A DNA stretch of 64,000 nt, taken from the NCBI RefSeq assembly GCF_001270495.1, contig NZ_LGUR01000002.1, positions 126,633 through 190,632 on the forward strand, read 5' to 3'. A program made the position numbers and the translations under genes. The stretch is from Streptomyces viridochromogenes. GTDB taxonomy: Bacteria > Actinomycetota > Actinomycetes > Streptomycetales > Streptomycetaceae. Under the pieces are notes generated by a model, which worked only from the letters and a program-made list of their open reading frames with translations, made no database searches and was not told where the DNA came from. Positions 25,776 to 34,280 of the stretch are shown here, piece after piece. Position 1 is the first letter of the stretch, and every line of letters starts with the position of its first letter.

Positions 25776-27590
25776 TCAACCGAGGCGATCGGCTTGTTCG
25801 GCGAGATGCATCGCCACGCGCCGTATCAGCCGCTGGGTTCGCGCTTTGTCGTTGCCTGCGCTGATCCCGAGGACGTATCGGCCCGAGACCACCGTCGCGT
25901 GAGCGACGGGGAGTTGTTCCAAGCCCGTTCTGTAGGTGTACAGATGGACGCCGCGCCGGGGCTTCGCGATCTCGGCAGTCACACAACCGCCCAACGCGGG
26001 AGCACAGCCCCAGGGAATCACGCTCGTCGCATAGGTCTCGGCAGCCTTCGCATCAGGCGCCACCCATCGCACGGTGACGGAGAAGATGCCGTCGTCGGAT
26101 CCGGATTCCGTGGCGAATCGGCAGACGCTCGGGCGGGGCAGTCTCGTGCCCAGCACCTTACGGCTCGATGGCACGGGCAGCTTGACATAGTTCCGGCCGA
26201 GTTCGGCGAGAAGCTCGGCGCTGATCAGCCCACAGGCGTCGGGCCATTCCTGCCGCTCGACCCCACCGAGTGCGGCGGGCCTTTCCGCATCCACGGCGCG
26301 GTGGCTCGGCCGAAGAGCGGTGTAACGGGTGCCGTCCTTCTCCTCGCTACGGACGATGAGCAGGTCACCGCTCATTCCCACGAACGTCCCGGCCACCGGC
26401 CAGGGAACGGGGGCACTTCCCCTGCCCTCAGGGTCCATCAGGCTGCTCGCGCCCGGCCCCTGAAGCCGTGCGTCCCCGGGCAACCAGCGAAGGTCTCCGC
26501 CGTACGCGCCGGCGACTTCCACCTCACCGACGATGGCCTCACTGGTCAGGCTGTTGTTGGCCGTGACGCCTTGGGAGCGTGTCCACAAGGTTCTCCCGGT
26601 GTCCGCTCGTACCGCGTGCAGGGTGTGCGACCGGGAGGACCCGGCGCCCGCCTGCCCCGTGTCGTCCGACTCCGAGAGGTACACCACGCCTCGGGCCTCT
26701 CCCAGGGGCCAGAGGCCGGACTTCCCGTCTGCTTTCCGGCGCAGGATCTGCTCGCCCGACTCCGTGAAAAGGCGCAGGTCGTTGTCGAGGCTCACACCGA
26801 TGACACCGCGGACCGCGCTCACCTTGACGGAGTCGCGCGAGCGTCCCAGGTCCTTCTCCCAGACGCTGACACCGTCCCTCACGTTCATCATCTCGAGTTC
26901 CGCGGTCCGGCCCGGGCAGCCTTTGAGTACGACGAGGTAGTTCGCCGTCGTGGCCACGTTGAAAGGGGAAGGGGGCAAACGGGGGTCGTCCGGGTCGGGT
27001 TGGTCGCACGGCGCGAGCGCTGGCTTCCGTCTGGTCCAGGTGACCGCACCGGTCCGCGGCGCGACTCCCGCCAGTCGGCCATCGGCCAACTCCATCGCAG
27101 GTCCCGGATCCAGCAGGAAAGGCGCCTGCCCCAGCCAGGCGTCCTTGTTTCCCTTCCGCAGGTTCGGGCCGGCGGTTTTGTGCCACAGTTTTCGGCCCGT
27201 CGCGGGGTCGTACGCGTTGAGAACGGTCTTGCCGCCCTGCCCGAACCACTGTTCCACGGCGAGCATCACGCCACCGGAAAACCCGAGAGGTGTGAAACGG
27301 TCCGCGGAACTGCGCGCGCTGGAGAGGAATCGGCCATCGCGTGAGTCCACGACAGTCACCGTCCCGCCCTGCGGGACGGCCAGCATCCTGTCGCTCACCG
27401 CCGCGGGCAGATCCGAAACGTCCAGTGCTCGTCCGGAGGTGCGGAACGACCACGCCACGTCCAGCGAGTTCGGGCGTTCGAGCGACCCACCTGACGTGCC
27501 GCCGTCGCCGACCAACAGCCCCAGGAGGCCGATGGTGACCAGTAATCCACACCCGGCGCGCCAGAGAAGGCGCGCACGCTTCGCAACCAT
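25776..27590 (-). CDS. Membrane-anchored PQQ-type beta-propeller protein
   Basis: A 604-residue protein with an N-terminal membrane anchor or signal (LLVTIGLLGLLVG, residues about 14-27), followed by propeller-like repeats typical of PQQ/pyrrolo-quinoline fold proteins (TVTVVDSRDGRFL; VLNAYDPATGRKLWHK; LHAVRADTGRTLWTR; VWEKDLGR). No enzymatic residue set for a quinoprotein dehydrogenase is seen; the propeller is more likely a scaffold or sensor outside the cell. A C-terminal domain (about 430-604) with two to three Cys residues (CGLISAELL; WGCAPALGGC) follows. The ATG at 27590 has GGGGGAG in front. It follows a single-pass membrane protein gene by 26 bases, and the two probably form one operon. 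Confidence 0.78.
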   Translation of the reverse strand: MVAKRARLLWRAGCGLLVTIGLLGLLVGDGGTSGGSLERPNSLDVAWSFRTSGRALDVSDLPAAVSDRMLAVPQGGTVTVVDSRDGRFLSSARSSADRFTPLGFSGGVMLAVEQWFGQGGKTVLNAYDPATGRKLWHKTAGPNLRKGNKDAWLGQAPFLLDPGPAMELADGRLAGVAPRTGAVTWTRRKPALAPCDQPDPDDPRLPPSPFNVATTANYLVVLKGCPGRTAELEMMNVRDGVSVWEKDLGRSRDSVKVSAVRGVIGVSLDNDLRLFTESGEQILRRKADGKSGLWPLGEARGVVYLSESDDTGQAGAGSSRSHTLHAVRADTGRTLWTRSQGVTANNSLTSEAIVGEVEVAGAYGGDLRWLPGDARLQGPGASSLMDPEGRGSAPVPWPVAGTFVGMSGDLLIVRSEEKDGTRYTALRPSHRAVDAERPAALGGVERQEWPDACGLISAELLAELGRNYVKLPVPSSRKVLGTRLPRPSVCRFATESGSDDGIFSVTVRWVAPDAKAAETYATSVIPWGCAPALGGCVTAEIAKPRRGVHLYTYRTGLEQLPVAHATVVSGRYVLGISAGNDKARTQRLIRRVAMHLAEQADRLG

Positions 27591-27616
27591 TCCGCTCCCC
27601 CGTTCGTCGAAATCTC

Positions 27617-28504
27617 TCAGCATCCCTGTGACGCAGGCAGCCACGGGCAGGGGCGGGGATCCTCAAGCCGGCGGTAGACGCCACCGGCAGACCCCTCGTA
27701 CACCGCCCCGTAGCGCGCAGAGAATCCGGTCACCGCATAGCGTCCCCCTCGTGGGGCGGGAACCGGCACGGTGCCGTCCTTCCCGTTCTGCACGTACCGG
27801 ATGAGAAGTCCGAATTCCCGAGAGCCCTTCTCCGAGAAGAAGGTCGCCGAAAGGTTGACCTGCTCTCCGGGCTTGAGCGTGACGACGCTCTCCTTGAAGT
27901 ACTTCTGTGTGGAGTCCTTCCCCTTGAGGAAGACCGGCTCCGGGCTGTCCATGTCCGCGAACAGCTGGATCTTCGGCTCTCCCCCGGCATTCGGTTCGCA
28001 CACCAGCGTTCCGGCGAACGGCTCGGCGGCACGGGACGACTTCGGCTCGATCTCGATCGACGTGACGGTCAGGGAACTCGCACCTCCCTCCAGCGTGAGA
28101 CCGACGTTCAGTTCGCCGACCCGCGCGCCCTGGTTACGCCGGATCACGGCGTTCACGTCGCCGCCGGTCACGAGTTCCGCGCGGTCCTCCGGCGACGACA
28201 CCTGACGCGGGAGGGCCGTGCATCCGGCCTCGTTCTCCTGCCTCGCGGTCACGACGAAAGGCGCCGCCGAAGGGCTCGCCGAGGACGTTCCGGCCCGGGT
28301 CGACGCGGCGCTCGGCTCGGACTCACCGCTCAGGCCGAGCAACTGGAGGGCGATCGCGGTCAGCACCGCACCGATCACGGGGATGCCCGCGCCGAGCCAG
28401 AGCACCCTCGCATGCCTCTTCCACCACGGCTCAGTCGTCTCCGGCGGCGTGGGCCGCTGCGTACGAGGCCGACTGCGCCCACGCAGCGTGGTCCGGTTCC
28501 TCAA
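27617..28504 (-). CDS. Single-pass membrane protein with extracellular domain
   Basis: A 295-residue protein of unknown family. A basic, Pro/Thr-rich cytosolic N terminus (about residues 1-30) is followed by one membrane helix (VLWLGAGIPVIGAVLTAIALQLLG, about 34-57), a Ser/Ala-rich linker, and an exported domain rich in beta strands with two cysteines early (CTALPRQ) and two near the end (CPWLPASQGC). The start is TTG with GGGGGAG directly upstream. No catalytic motif is seen. The adjacent membrane-anchored propeller gene suggests a joint extracellular function; its nature cannot be told from sequence. Confidence 0.7.
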   Translation of the reverse strand: MRNRTTLRGRSRPRTQRPTPPETTEPWWKRHARVLWLGAGIPVIGAVLTAIALQLLGLSGESEPSAASTRAGTSSASPSAAPFVVTARQENEAGCTALPRQVSSPEDRAELVTGGDVNAVIRRNQGARVGELNVGLTLEGGASSLTVTSIEIEPKSSRAAEPFAGTLVCEPNAGGEPKIQLFADMDSPEPVFLKGKDSTQKYFKESVVTLKPGEQVNLSATFFSEKGSREFGLLIRYVQNGKDGTVPVPAPRGGRYAVTGFSARYGAVYEGSAGGVYRRLEDPRPCPWLPASQGC

Positions 28505-28717
28505 CTCTCCCCCAGTGAGTGACGAGACGGTTCTGCCCGCGTGTCAGCTGCGACCCGGAGAAGAATCGCCGCAGGAGCGGATACGGGCCGGCGCTTTCAC
28601 CAACCTCACACAGCACTGCCGCCCCGGCGGCCCGGGCGAGCGGCTTCCCGGAGCATGGCGTTAGAGTGCCGTCGCTCCCCACGCCCAGCTGAAGGCCACA
28701 GGAAGGCAGCGCGTTCC

Positions 28718-29380
28718 GTGAACCACACCCACGAGTCCCCCGGCTCCACCGGAGAGCGCCGCCTCCAGCGTCTTCTCGGCACGGCCGACCAGGCCGCCGC
28801 CTTCTACGACCGCCAGGTGCAGACCCGTCTCACACCGCAGATGGCGGACTTCATAAGGCGGCAGACCATGGTGTTCCTGTCCACGTCGGATGCCGGCGGC
28901 GCGTGCGACGTCACCTTCCGTGCCGGTCCCCCGGGCTTCGTCACGGTGCTGGACGACGGCACCCTCACCTACCCCGAATACCGTGGGAACGGGGTCCTCG
29001 CCAGTGCGGGAAACATCACCGAGAACCCGCATATCGGCCTGCTCTTCGTCGACTTCACCCATGACCACATCGGCCTGCACGTCAATGGCGCGGCCCGGCT
29101 CCAGCGGGACGAGGATCAGCGGCGGGCCCACCCCGGCCTTCCGGTGGACACCGCTCCTGGACGCAGGCCCGAATTCTGGGTGCACATCACGGTGGAGGAG
29201 GCGTATGTGCACTGCTCCAAGCACATACCCCACCTCGAACCGGCGCCGCGTCCACGCGCGGGGGCCCAACGGCCGAAGGATGCCGACTACTTCGCCCCGC
29301 ACGCCGAGCACCAGTCCCCGGCGTACGAGGGCGAGCAGACTGCCGGCACTCACACGGGATCGCGACCGGGCAGGGGCTGA
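28718..29380 (+). CDS. Pyridoxamine 5'-phosphate oxidase-family FMN-binding protein
   Basis: A protein of about 220 residues with the split-barrel flavin fold. It shows MADFIRRQTMVFLSTSDAGGACDVTFRAGPPGFV, a typical PNPOx-family FMN/substrate strand pair, then GNGVLASAGNITENPHIGLLFVDF and HVNGAARL. Such stand-alone relatives bind FMN, F420 or haem and reduce small substrates; they do not make pyridoxal phosphate. A C-terminal tail (about 170-220) of low complexity follows the fold (PRPRAGAQRPKDADYFAPHAEH). The GTG at 28718 with GGAAGG upstream is the probable start; an earlier in-frame ATG would add about 59 residues of non-conserved sequence. Substrate unknown. Confidence 0.8.
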   Translation: MNHTHESPGSTGERRLQRLLGTADQAAAFYDRQVQTRLTPQMADFIRRQTMVFLSTSDAGGACDVTFRAGPPGFVTVLDDGTLTYPEYRGNGVLASAGNITENPHIGLLFVDFTHDHIGLHVNGAARLQRDEDQRRAHPGLPVDTAPGRRPEFWVHITVEEAYVHCSKHIPHLEPAPRPRAGAQRPKDADYFAPHAEHQSPAYEGEQTAGTHTGSRPGRG

Positions 29381-29468
29381 CCCGGTCGGTCCCGAGGAGC
29401 CGGTACCGAAGCCGGCGGGCGCTGCCGGGCCGGCGGCGCCCGCCGCGGTGGGTCCACTGAGCGCGCTG

Positions 29469-31187
29469 TCAGGGCGCCATCTCGTACGTCCCGGACAGTG
29501 CCTCCACACGCTCCCACACCCGTCCCGAACGCGCTTCGTCGACGACGGGACGCCGGACGGCTCCGAGCGCCCAGCGCTGCTGCTCCGCGGTGGCGGAGTC
29601 CTTGCCGTGCAACTCGACAGCGAAGGCGGAGAAGTCGCGGACGAGGACGGAGAACAGCTCGTCGAGCACGTCCTCGTCGAGGTCCGTCAGACGGGCCTGC
29701 TCCAGGATCAGCTGGCCGTGCACCACCAGCGCGAACAGCTGGCCGACGGCGAGCAGAAGGTCGAGGTCGCGGCTCTGCTCCTCGTCGGGGGCCGCGGTGG
29801 CGACGAACTCGCACAGGGCGTCGGCCTGCTCCCGGAAACGGGCGACGTTCGGCACCCCGGCGTACGCGTTGTAGGCGGGGCGCCAGTCGTGGAAGCGCAC
29901 GGAGCCGAGGCCGCGGGCCGGCCCCTGCTCGAAGAGGAACGTGTCGTCGGCAGCGTCCAGGCGGGTCGGCACGGCCGCGAACTCGGCCGGGTTCAGGAGG
30001 TGGTTGCGCATGAACTTGAGGATCAGCGCGAGGTTGACGTGCACCGTGCCCTCGAGCTTGGGCAGTCCCCGGATCTCGACGGCGGCCTGGGCGAAGTAGG
30101 TGTCCTTCTCGAAGCCCTTGGCGGCGATCACGTCCCACATGAGGTCGATGACCTTCTCGCCCTCCGTGGTCACCTTCATCTTCGTCATGGGGTTGAAGAG
30201 CAGGTAGCGGCGGTCGTCCGGTGAGGCGGAGCGGAAGTAGTCGACGGCGCGGTCGCTGAACAGCTTCATGCCGACGAGGCGGACGTACGCGTCGGCCAGC
30301 TCGCGGCGTACGTGCGGGAAGGCGGTGACGGGGCGGCCGTACAGGATGCGGTTGTGCGCGTGGGTCACCGCCTCGTACATCGCGTGCTCGCAGATGCCGA
30401 TCGAGGCGGTGCAGAGGTTGAACTTGCCGACGTTGACGGTGTTGAGGGCGGCGTCGAAGGCGGCGCGGCCCGTGTGCAGGACGTCGTCCGGGCCGACGGG
30501 GTAGTCGGCGAGGCGGAACTCGCTGACGTACTTCGAGGAGTCCACGACGTTCTTCACGAGGTGGTAGGCGGGGTGACGGCTGTCGGCGGCGAAGAAGACG
30601 TAGCCGTCGGGGCCCTCGATGTCGGTGCGTCGGCCGAAGACCGAGACGAGTCCGGCGGCGTTGCCGTTGCCGATGTAGTACTTGGAACCCGTCGCCCTGA
30701 AGCCGCCGTTGCCGTCCGGCGTCAGCAGCATGTCGGTGGAGTAGATGTCGGCGCCATGCGTCTTCTCGGAGAGGCCGAAGGCGAACACCTCGCCCTGGGC
30801 GAGGAGGTCCGCCGCGCGGGCGCGAGCCGCGGTGTTGTCGCTCTGCCAGACCGGGCCGAGACCGAGGATGGTCACCTGCCATGCGTACCAGTAGTCGAGG
30901 CCGTAGAACCCGAAGATCTCGTTGAGGGCGGCGATCCGGGCCGTGTCCCAGCGCTGGTCCTCGTGTCCGGCGGCGGACGCCGGGGTGAGGAAGGTGGCGA
31001 ACAACCCTTCCTTGGCTGCGAACGCGAGGAAATCGGCCAGCCAGGCGCGGGAACGGTAGTCCTCGATGAGCCTGCGCTTGCCGCGGTCCTCGAACCAGTC
31101 GACGGTGGCACGCAGCAGCCTGCGCGTCTCGGGGTCGAACTGCGCCGGGTCGTACGTGCGCGGGTTGAACAGGAGGGAGTCGGCCAT
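29469..31187 (-). CDS. Acyl-CoA dehydrogenase/oxidase-like flavoprotein
   Basis: A 572-residue flavoprotein of the acyl-CoA dehydrogenase superfamily, longer than the usual 380 residues. The FAD/substrate-binding middle domain is seen (FAFGLSEKTHGADIYSTDM; GSKYYIGNGNAAGLVSVFGR), and the C-terminal helical domain carries the region of the catalytic Glu (RGLPKLEGTVHVNLALILKFM). An extra C-terminal helical segment of about 150 residues resembles acyl-CoA oxidases. It would remove hydrogens from a fatty acyl thioester. It is 96 bases downstream of the PadR gene on the same strand and is probably controlled by it from the palindrome at 31863-31882. The exact acyl chain is unknown. Confidence 0.88.
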   Translation of the reverse strand: MADSLLFNPRTYDPAQFDPETRRLLRATVDWFEDRGKRRLIEDYRSRAWLADFLAFAAKEGLFATFLTPASAAGHEDQRWDTARIAALNEIFGFYGLDYWYAWQVTILGLGPVWQSDNTAARARAADLLAQGEVFAFGLSEKTHGADIYSTDMLLTPDGNGGFRATGSKYYIGNGNAAGLVSVFGRRTDIEGPDGYVFFAADSRHPAYHLVKNVVDSSKYVSEFRLADYPVGPDDVLHTGRAAFDAALNTVNVGKFNLCTASIGICEHAMYEAVTHAHNRILYGRPVTAFPHVRRELADAYVRLVGMKLFSDRAVDYFRSASPDDRRYLLFNPMTKMKVTTEGEKVIDLMWDVIAAKGFEKDTYFAQAAVEIRGLPKLEGTVHVNLALILKFMRNHLLNPAEFAAVPTRLDAADDTFLFEQGPARGLGSVRFHDWRPAYNAYAGVPNVARFREQADALCEFVATAAPDEEQSRDLDLLLAVGQLFALVVHGQLILEQARLTDLDEDVLDELFSVLVRDFSAFAVELHGKDSATAEQQRWALGAVRRPVVDEARSGRVWERVEALSGTYEMAP

Positions 31188-31283
31188 GGAGGTCCGCCTT
31201 CCGAGGGTTGAGGGTTTAAGGGTGCTGGTGGTGCAGGTGGTGCAGGACTGAAGTCACGGGGCGCGGCGGCGGTGGCCCGCAGT

Positions 31284-31850
31284 TCAGGCAGGCGGGTGCG
31301 CCGTGCTGAGCCGGCGGAGGGTGGCGAGTACGTCGTCGAGCCAGGCGATCGTCATCCGCTCGTACGCGATCCCGCCGCGCAGCACGACATGCTGCAGCTC
31401 CTGACCGGCGTCGAGGGGGGTGGCGGCCGCGGGTCCGGTGAAGTCGCGCAGCTCCCCGGCCTGATAGTGCGCGAGCCGGTCGCTGTGCACCTGGCGGTGC
31501 CGTTCGACCTCGCGGATCAGCACGGACGGGTTGTCGAAGGCGGCGCCGCGGATCTTCACGGCGAGTTCGTGCCGGATGCTCTCGGGCTGGATCGGTTCGT
31601 GCAGCCACTGGGAGAGGGCGGTGCGGCCGGGGCCTACGACGGAGTACTCCTTCTTGTCCGGCCGGCTCTGCTGCGACATCTCACGGACGGCGAGCAGGCC
31701 CTCGCTCTCCATGCGCTTGAGAACGCGGTAGATCTGCTGGTGTGTGGCGGTCCAGAAGTAGCCGATGGACCGCTCGAACCGCCGGGCCAGCTCATAGCCG
31801 GAGCCCGGCTTCTCCAGCAGGGAGACGAGGATCGCGTGCTCAAGCGCCAT
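31284..31850 (-). CDS. PadR-family transcriptional regulator
   Basis: A 188-residue PadR-type regulator: an N-terminal winged helix (residues about 1-85: EHAILVSLLEKPGSGYELARRF; HQQIYRVLKRMESEGLLAV) and a helical C-terminal dimerisation region (Vir_C-like, about 95-175), i.e. the larger PadR subgroup. A perfect palindrome, ATGCAAC...GTTGCAT, lies 12 bases upstream of its start, matching the family's usual operator. It is first of a two-gene unit with the acyl-CoA dehydrogenase. It probably represses itself and that gene until a fatty-acyl, phenolic or other ligand appears; the ligand is unknown. Confidence 0.92.
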   Translation of the reverse strand: MALEHAILVSLLEKPGSGYELARRFERSIGYFWTATHQQIYRVLKRMESEGLLAVREMSQQSRPDKKEYSVVGPGRTALSQWLHEPIQPESIRHELAVKIRGAAFDNPSVLIREVERHRQVHSDRLAHYQAGELRDFTGPAAATPLDAGQELQHVVLRGGIAYERMTIAWLDDVLATLRRLSTAHPPA

Positions 31851-31862
31851 GCCCCGATCCTT

Positions 31863-31882
31863 CTATGCAACTCGTTGCATAG
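31863..31882. promoter_or_regulatory. PadR operator
   Basis: A perfect inverted repeat with 9-base arms: CTATGCAAC (31863-31871), TC, GTTGCATAG (31874-31882). It lies between the PadR gene (minus) and the broken potassium-channel gene (plus), over the expected PadR promoter (TTGGCT and TAGAAG on the minus strand flank it). The match to known PadR boxes (ATGnnnC...GnnnCAT) is strong. Confidence 0.85.
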
Positions 31883-31900
31883 CCAAGTGGCGCTGCCCAG

Positions 31901-32419
31901 GTGAGACAGGGCTCACGCGGGGCGGCGGTGGACGCCGTAGGGACTGAGCCGCCTGACATCGACCGGGGGCCGCTGTTCGGGTCGGGGTTCCTGCCCTGGC
32001 GGCGCGTGAAGGCGGCCGGAGCCGCGACGATCGTCCTCGCGGTCGTGATCCTGGTGGGTTCGAGCCTCGTCGTGACCGCCGGGCGGGGCGCACCGGGGGC
32101 ACGGCTGACCTCGTGTCCAAGGGCGTTGTGGTGGTCGGTGGAGACCGCGACGACGGTCGGGTACGGCGACTTCTGTCCGGTGACGTCGTGAGGGCGGCTG
32201 ATCGCGGTGGTGGTGATGGTCGTCGGGATCACGGCTTACGGGACGGTCACCGCAGCCCTGGCCACGTGGTTCGTGGGACGGGACGAGGAACGCCGACACC
32301 ACCGCGTGCACCGGGCGGAGCAAGCGGTGGAGCAGACGTACGAGGAGATGGCTCACGCGGTGCACGAGCGTTTCGATCGCATCGAGCGAATGCTGGAGGG
32401 CGGCGGCAGGGCGTGCTGA
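31901..32419 (+). pseudogene. Two-helix potassium channel gene interrupted by an in-frame TGA
   Basis: The frame reads a membrane helix (AAGAATIVLAVVILVGSSLVV), a pore helix with the selectivity filter (WWSVETATTVGYGDFCPVTS), then TGA at 32189-32191, then without frame change a second membrane helix (RLIAVVVMVVGITAYGTVTAALATWFV) and a charged cytosolic coiled-coil tail ending at 32419. In family members an Arg, Thr or Glu usually stands where the TGA is; CGA to TGA would be one base change. So a single stop codon breaks an otherwise intact KcsA-like channel of about 170 residues. The first part alone lacks the inner helix and cannot form a pore. Start GTG at 31901 is tentative. Confidence 0.8.
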
Positions 32420-32518
32420 CGGTCGGGCGTTCTCGCCGATGCGGGGTGGCCGCAGGAGCGAGTGGGCCGGGCGTGGGTCGCCCACGCCCAGCCGGCTCAC
32501 CACATGTCACGCAGGACG

Positions 32519-33856
32519 TCACGTGTCGAACTCGTGATCGCGGGTCTCCGGCAGAGCCAGCAGGCACAGCAGGCTCAGCAGGCAGAGTCCGCCGGTGTAG
32601 AAGCCGAGGACGAGCGGTGACTCCCAATGGCTGTTCAGCCAGGTGGCGACCAGCGGGGCGAAGCCGCCGCCGAGGGTGTTCGCGAGGATGAAGGCCGCGG
32701 AAGCGCCCGTGTAGCGCAGCCGCGCCGGGAAGAGTTCCGGGAGGAAAGCCGCCACCGGGGAGAACATCAGGGCGAGCAGCATGAGTCCGACCGTGTAGGC
32801 GCCGGTGATCACCCAAGGGTCGCGGGAGCTCAGCGAGGCGTACATGGGCACCGCCCAGACCACGCAGCCCACGGCTCCGGCCAGCATCACCGGGCGTCGG
32901 CCGATCCGGTCGGCCAGCCTGGCGGCCGGCAGGGTGACCGCGATTCCGGCCGCCGCGCCGACGCTCGCGGCGGTCAGCATCGTGTTCTGCGGGATACCGA
33001 GTTCCTTCGGCCCGTACGAGAGGCTGTAGACGATCGTCAGGTAGTAGACGGCCGAACCGCCCAGCGCGGCGCCGATGCCGAGCAGCAGACGGCCCGGGTG
33101 CCGAGCGAGGAGCGTGCCGAGCGGGAAGCGGGAGGTCGGCGTGGGCATCCCGGCGGGCGGCGTGAAACGCGGTGACTCGGAGACGGTCGTACGCACCCAC
33201 AGACCGACCACGACGAGCACGGTGCTGAGCAGGAACGGGATCCGCCAGGCCCAGTCGGTGAAGCCGTCGCGGCCCGCGATGTTCAACGTGGGCAGGATGA
33301 CCGCGCTGGACAGCAGAAAGCCGAGCGAGGGGCCGATGTTCGGGATGGACGCGTACAGGGCGCGGCGTCCGGGCGGCGCGTGCTCCGCGGCGAGCAGTAC
33401 CGCTCCGCCCCACTCTCCGCCCATGCTCACGCCTTGCAGCAGACGCAGCGTCACGAGCAGTACGGGGGCGAGGAGTCCGGCGGTCTCGTAGGTGGGGAGC
33501 AGCCCCACGCCGACCGTCGCCACGCCCATCAGCAGGAGGGAGGCGACCAGGGCCCGGCGGCGGCCGAGGCGGTCGCCGATCGTCCCGAACAGCGCGACGC
33601 CGAGGGGGCGGGCGACGAAGGCCGCGGCGAACGTGAGGAACGCGGCCAGGGAGGAGACGGTCGCGTTGCCGGAGGGAAAGAAGGCAGGTCCGAGAACGAG
33701 CGCGCTGGCGGTGCCGTACACAGCGAAGTCGTAGTACTCGATCGTCGTACCGACCAGGCTCGCGGCGGCGACCCGCGGCGCCTTGGTCCGGGCGGTGCCG
33801 GGCGTCGCTGGTGGGGACGTGATCACGGGAGCGGCAGGGGACGGTAATTCGGGCAT
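32519..33856 (-). CDS. MFS transporter of the metabolite:H+ symporter (MHS) type
   Basis: A 445-residue major-facilitator protein with about 12 membrane segments. The MHS subgroup pattern is clear: VGTTIEYYDFAVYGTASALVLGPAFF at helix 1, RPLGVALFGTIGDRLGRRRAL after helix 2, and RLLQGVSMGGEWGGAVLLA at helix 4. Relatives carry organic acids, proline/betaine or shikimate-type solutes with protons. The start at 33856 gives the normal family length; a longer frame reaches into the AT-rich leader but adds unrelated residues. It is divergent from the aminohydroxybenzoate cluster and shares its 424-base upstream region, so a link (for example uptake of an acid precursor) is possible but unproven. Confidence 0.88.
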   Translation of the reverse strand: MPELPSPAAPVITSPPATPGTARTKAPRVAAASLVGTTIEYYDFAVYGTASALVLGPAFFPSGNATVSSLAAFLTFAAAFVARPLGVALFGTIGDRLGRRRALVASLLLMGVATVGVGLLPTYETAGLLAPVLLVTLRLLQGVSMGGEWGGAVLLAAEHAPPGRRALYASIPNIGPSLGFLLSSAVILPTLNIAGRDGFTDWAWRIPFLLSTVLVVVGLWVRTTVSESPRFTPPAGMPTPTSRFPLGTLLARHPGRLLLGIGAALGGSAVYYLTIVYSLSYGPKELGIPQNTMLTAASVGAAAGIAVTLPAARLADRIGRRPVMLAGAVGCVVWAVPMYASLSSRDPWVITGAYTVGLMLLALMFSPVAAFLPELFPARLRYTGASAAFILANTLGGGFAPLVATWLNSHWESPLVLGFYTGGLCLLSLLCLLALPETRDHEFDT

Positions 33857-34280
33857 GGGGATTCCATTCCGATACACCCGGCCCGTGCGGTCCGGGTTCG
33901 AGTGGGGAGTGGAAGGCACCCTAGGCCCGGGATTTGAATTCGACAAGGAAATCGCGCCGTTCGAAAAATCGGACAACGGAGCCCGCCATTTACACGCGTT
34001 ACCAATGAGAAATGCCCGATGGGGTTATGAGTTCGGACAGATCGACCTAATGTACAGAACTAGCCCCGAACCGCACGCCTTCAGGGCGTCAACCCCCTTC
34101 ACCCTGTCAACTCGCTTTCAATATTCTTGCAAGCGGCCGCATGAATATTTGACGGTCATCGCGTCTTGCCAACGCACGATCACGCGCGGAATGCTGAAGT
34201 CAAGGGTGAACTTGAAAGTTCTACGACCATCGATTTTCGGACATTGGAAGGATCCACGGACGAGGAAAGGCGTATTACTC
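33857..34280 (+). promoter_or_regulatory. Long AT-richer leader upstream of the aminohydroxybenzoate cluster
   Basis: This stretch is visibly richer in A and T than its surroundings and holds no convincing gene. It contains the inverted repeat AATATTC...GAATATT (34120-34126 and 34143-34149), with the palindrome CTTGCAAG (34126-34133) between, and repeated GTCAA elements (34088, 34106, 34200 area). It separates the MHS transporter and the cluster and must contain both promoters. A pathway-specific activator site is likely; no such regulator gene lies nearby. GAGGAAAGG (34262-34270) is the ribosome site of the next gene. Confidence 0.5.

Noticed and set aside
32189..32191. Selenocysteine recoding of the TGA in the potassium-channel frame
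   Set aside because: No selenocysteine element is visible and channels of this family do not use it; a nonsense mutation is simpler.
33783..34280. In-frame extension of the GriI aldolase upstream to 33783
   Set aside because: The conserved protein starts at 34281 with a good ribosome site; the extension is AT-rich, non-conserved and overlaps the MHS transporter gene.
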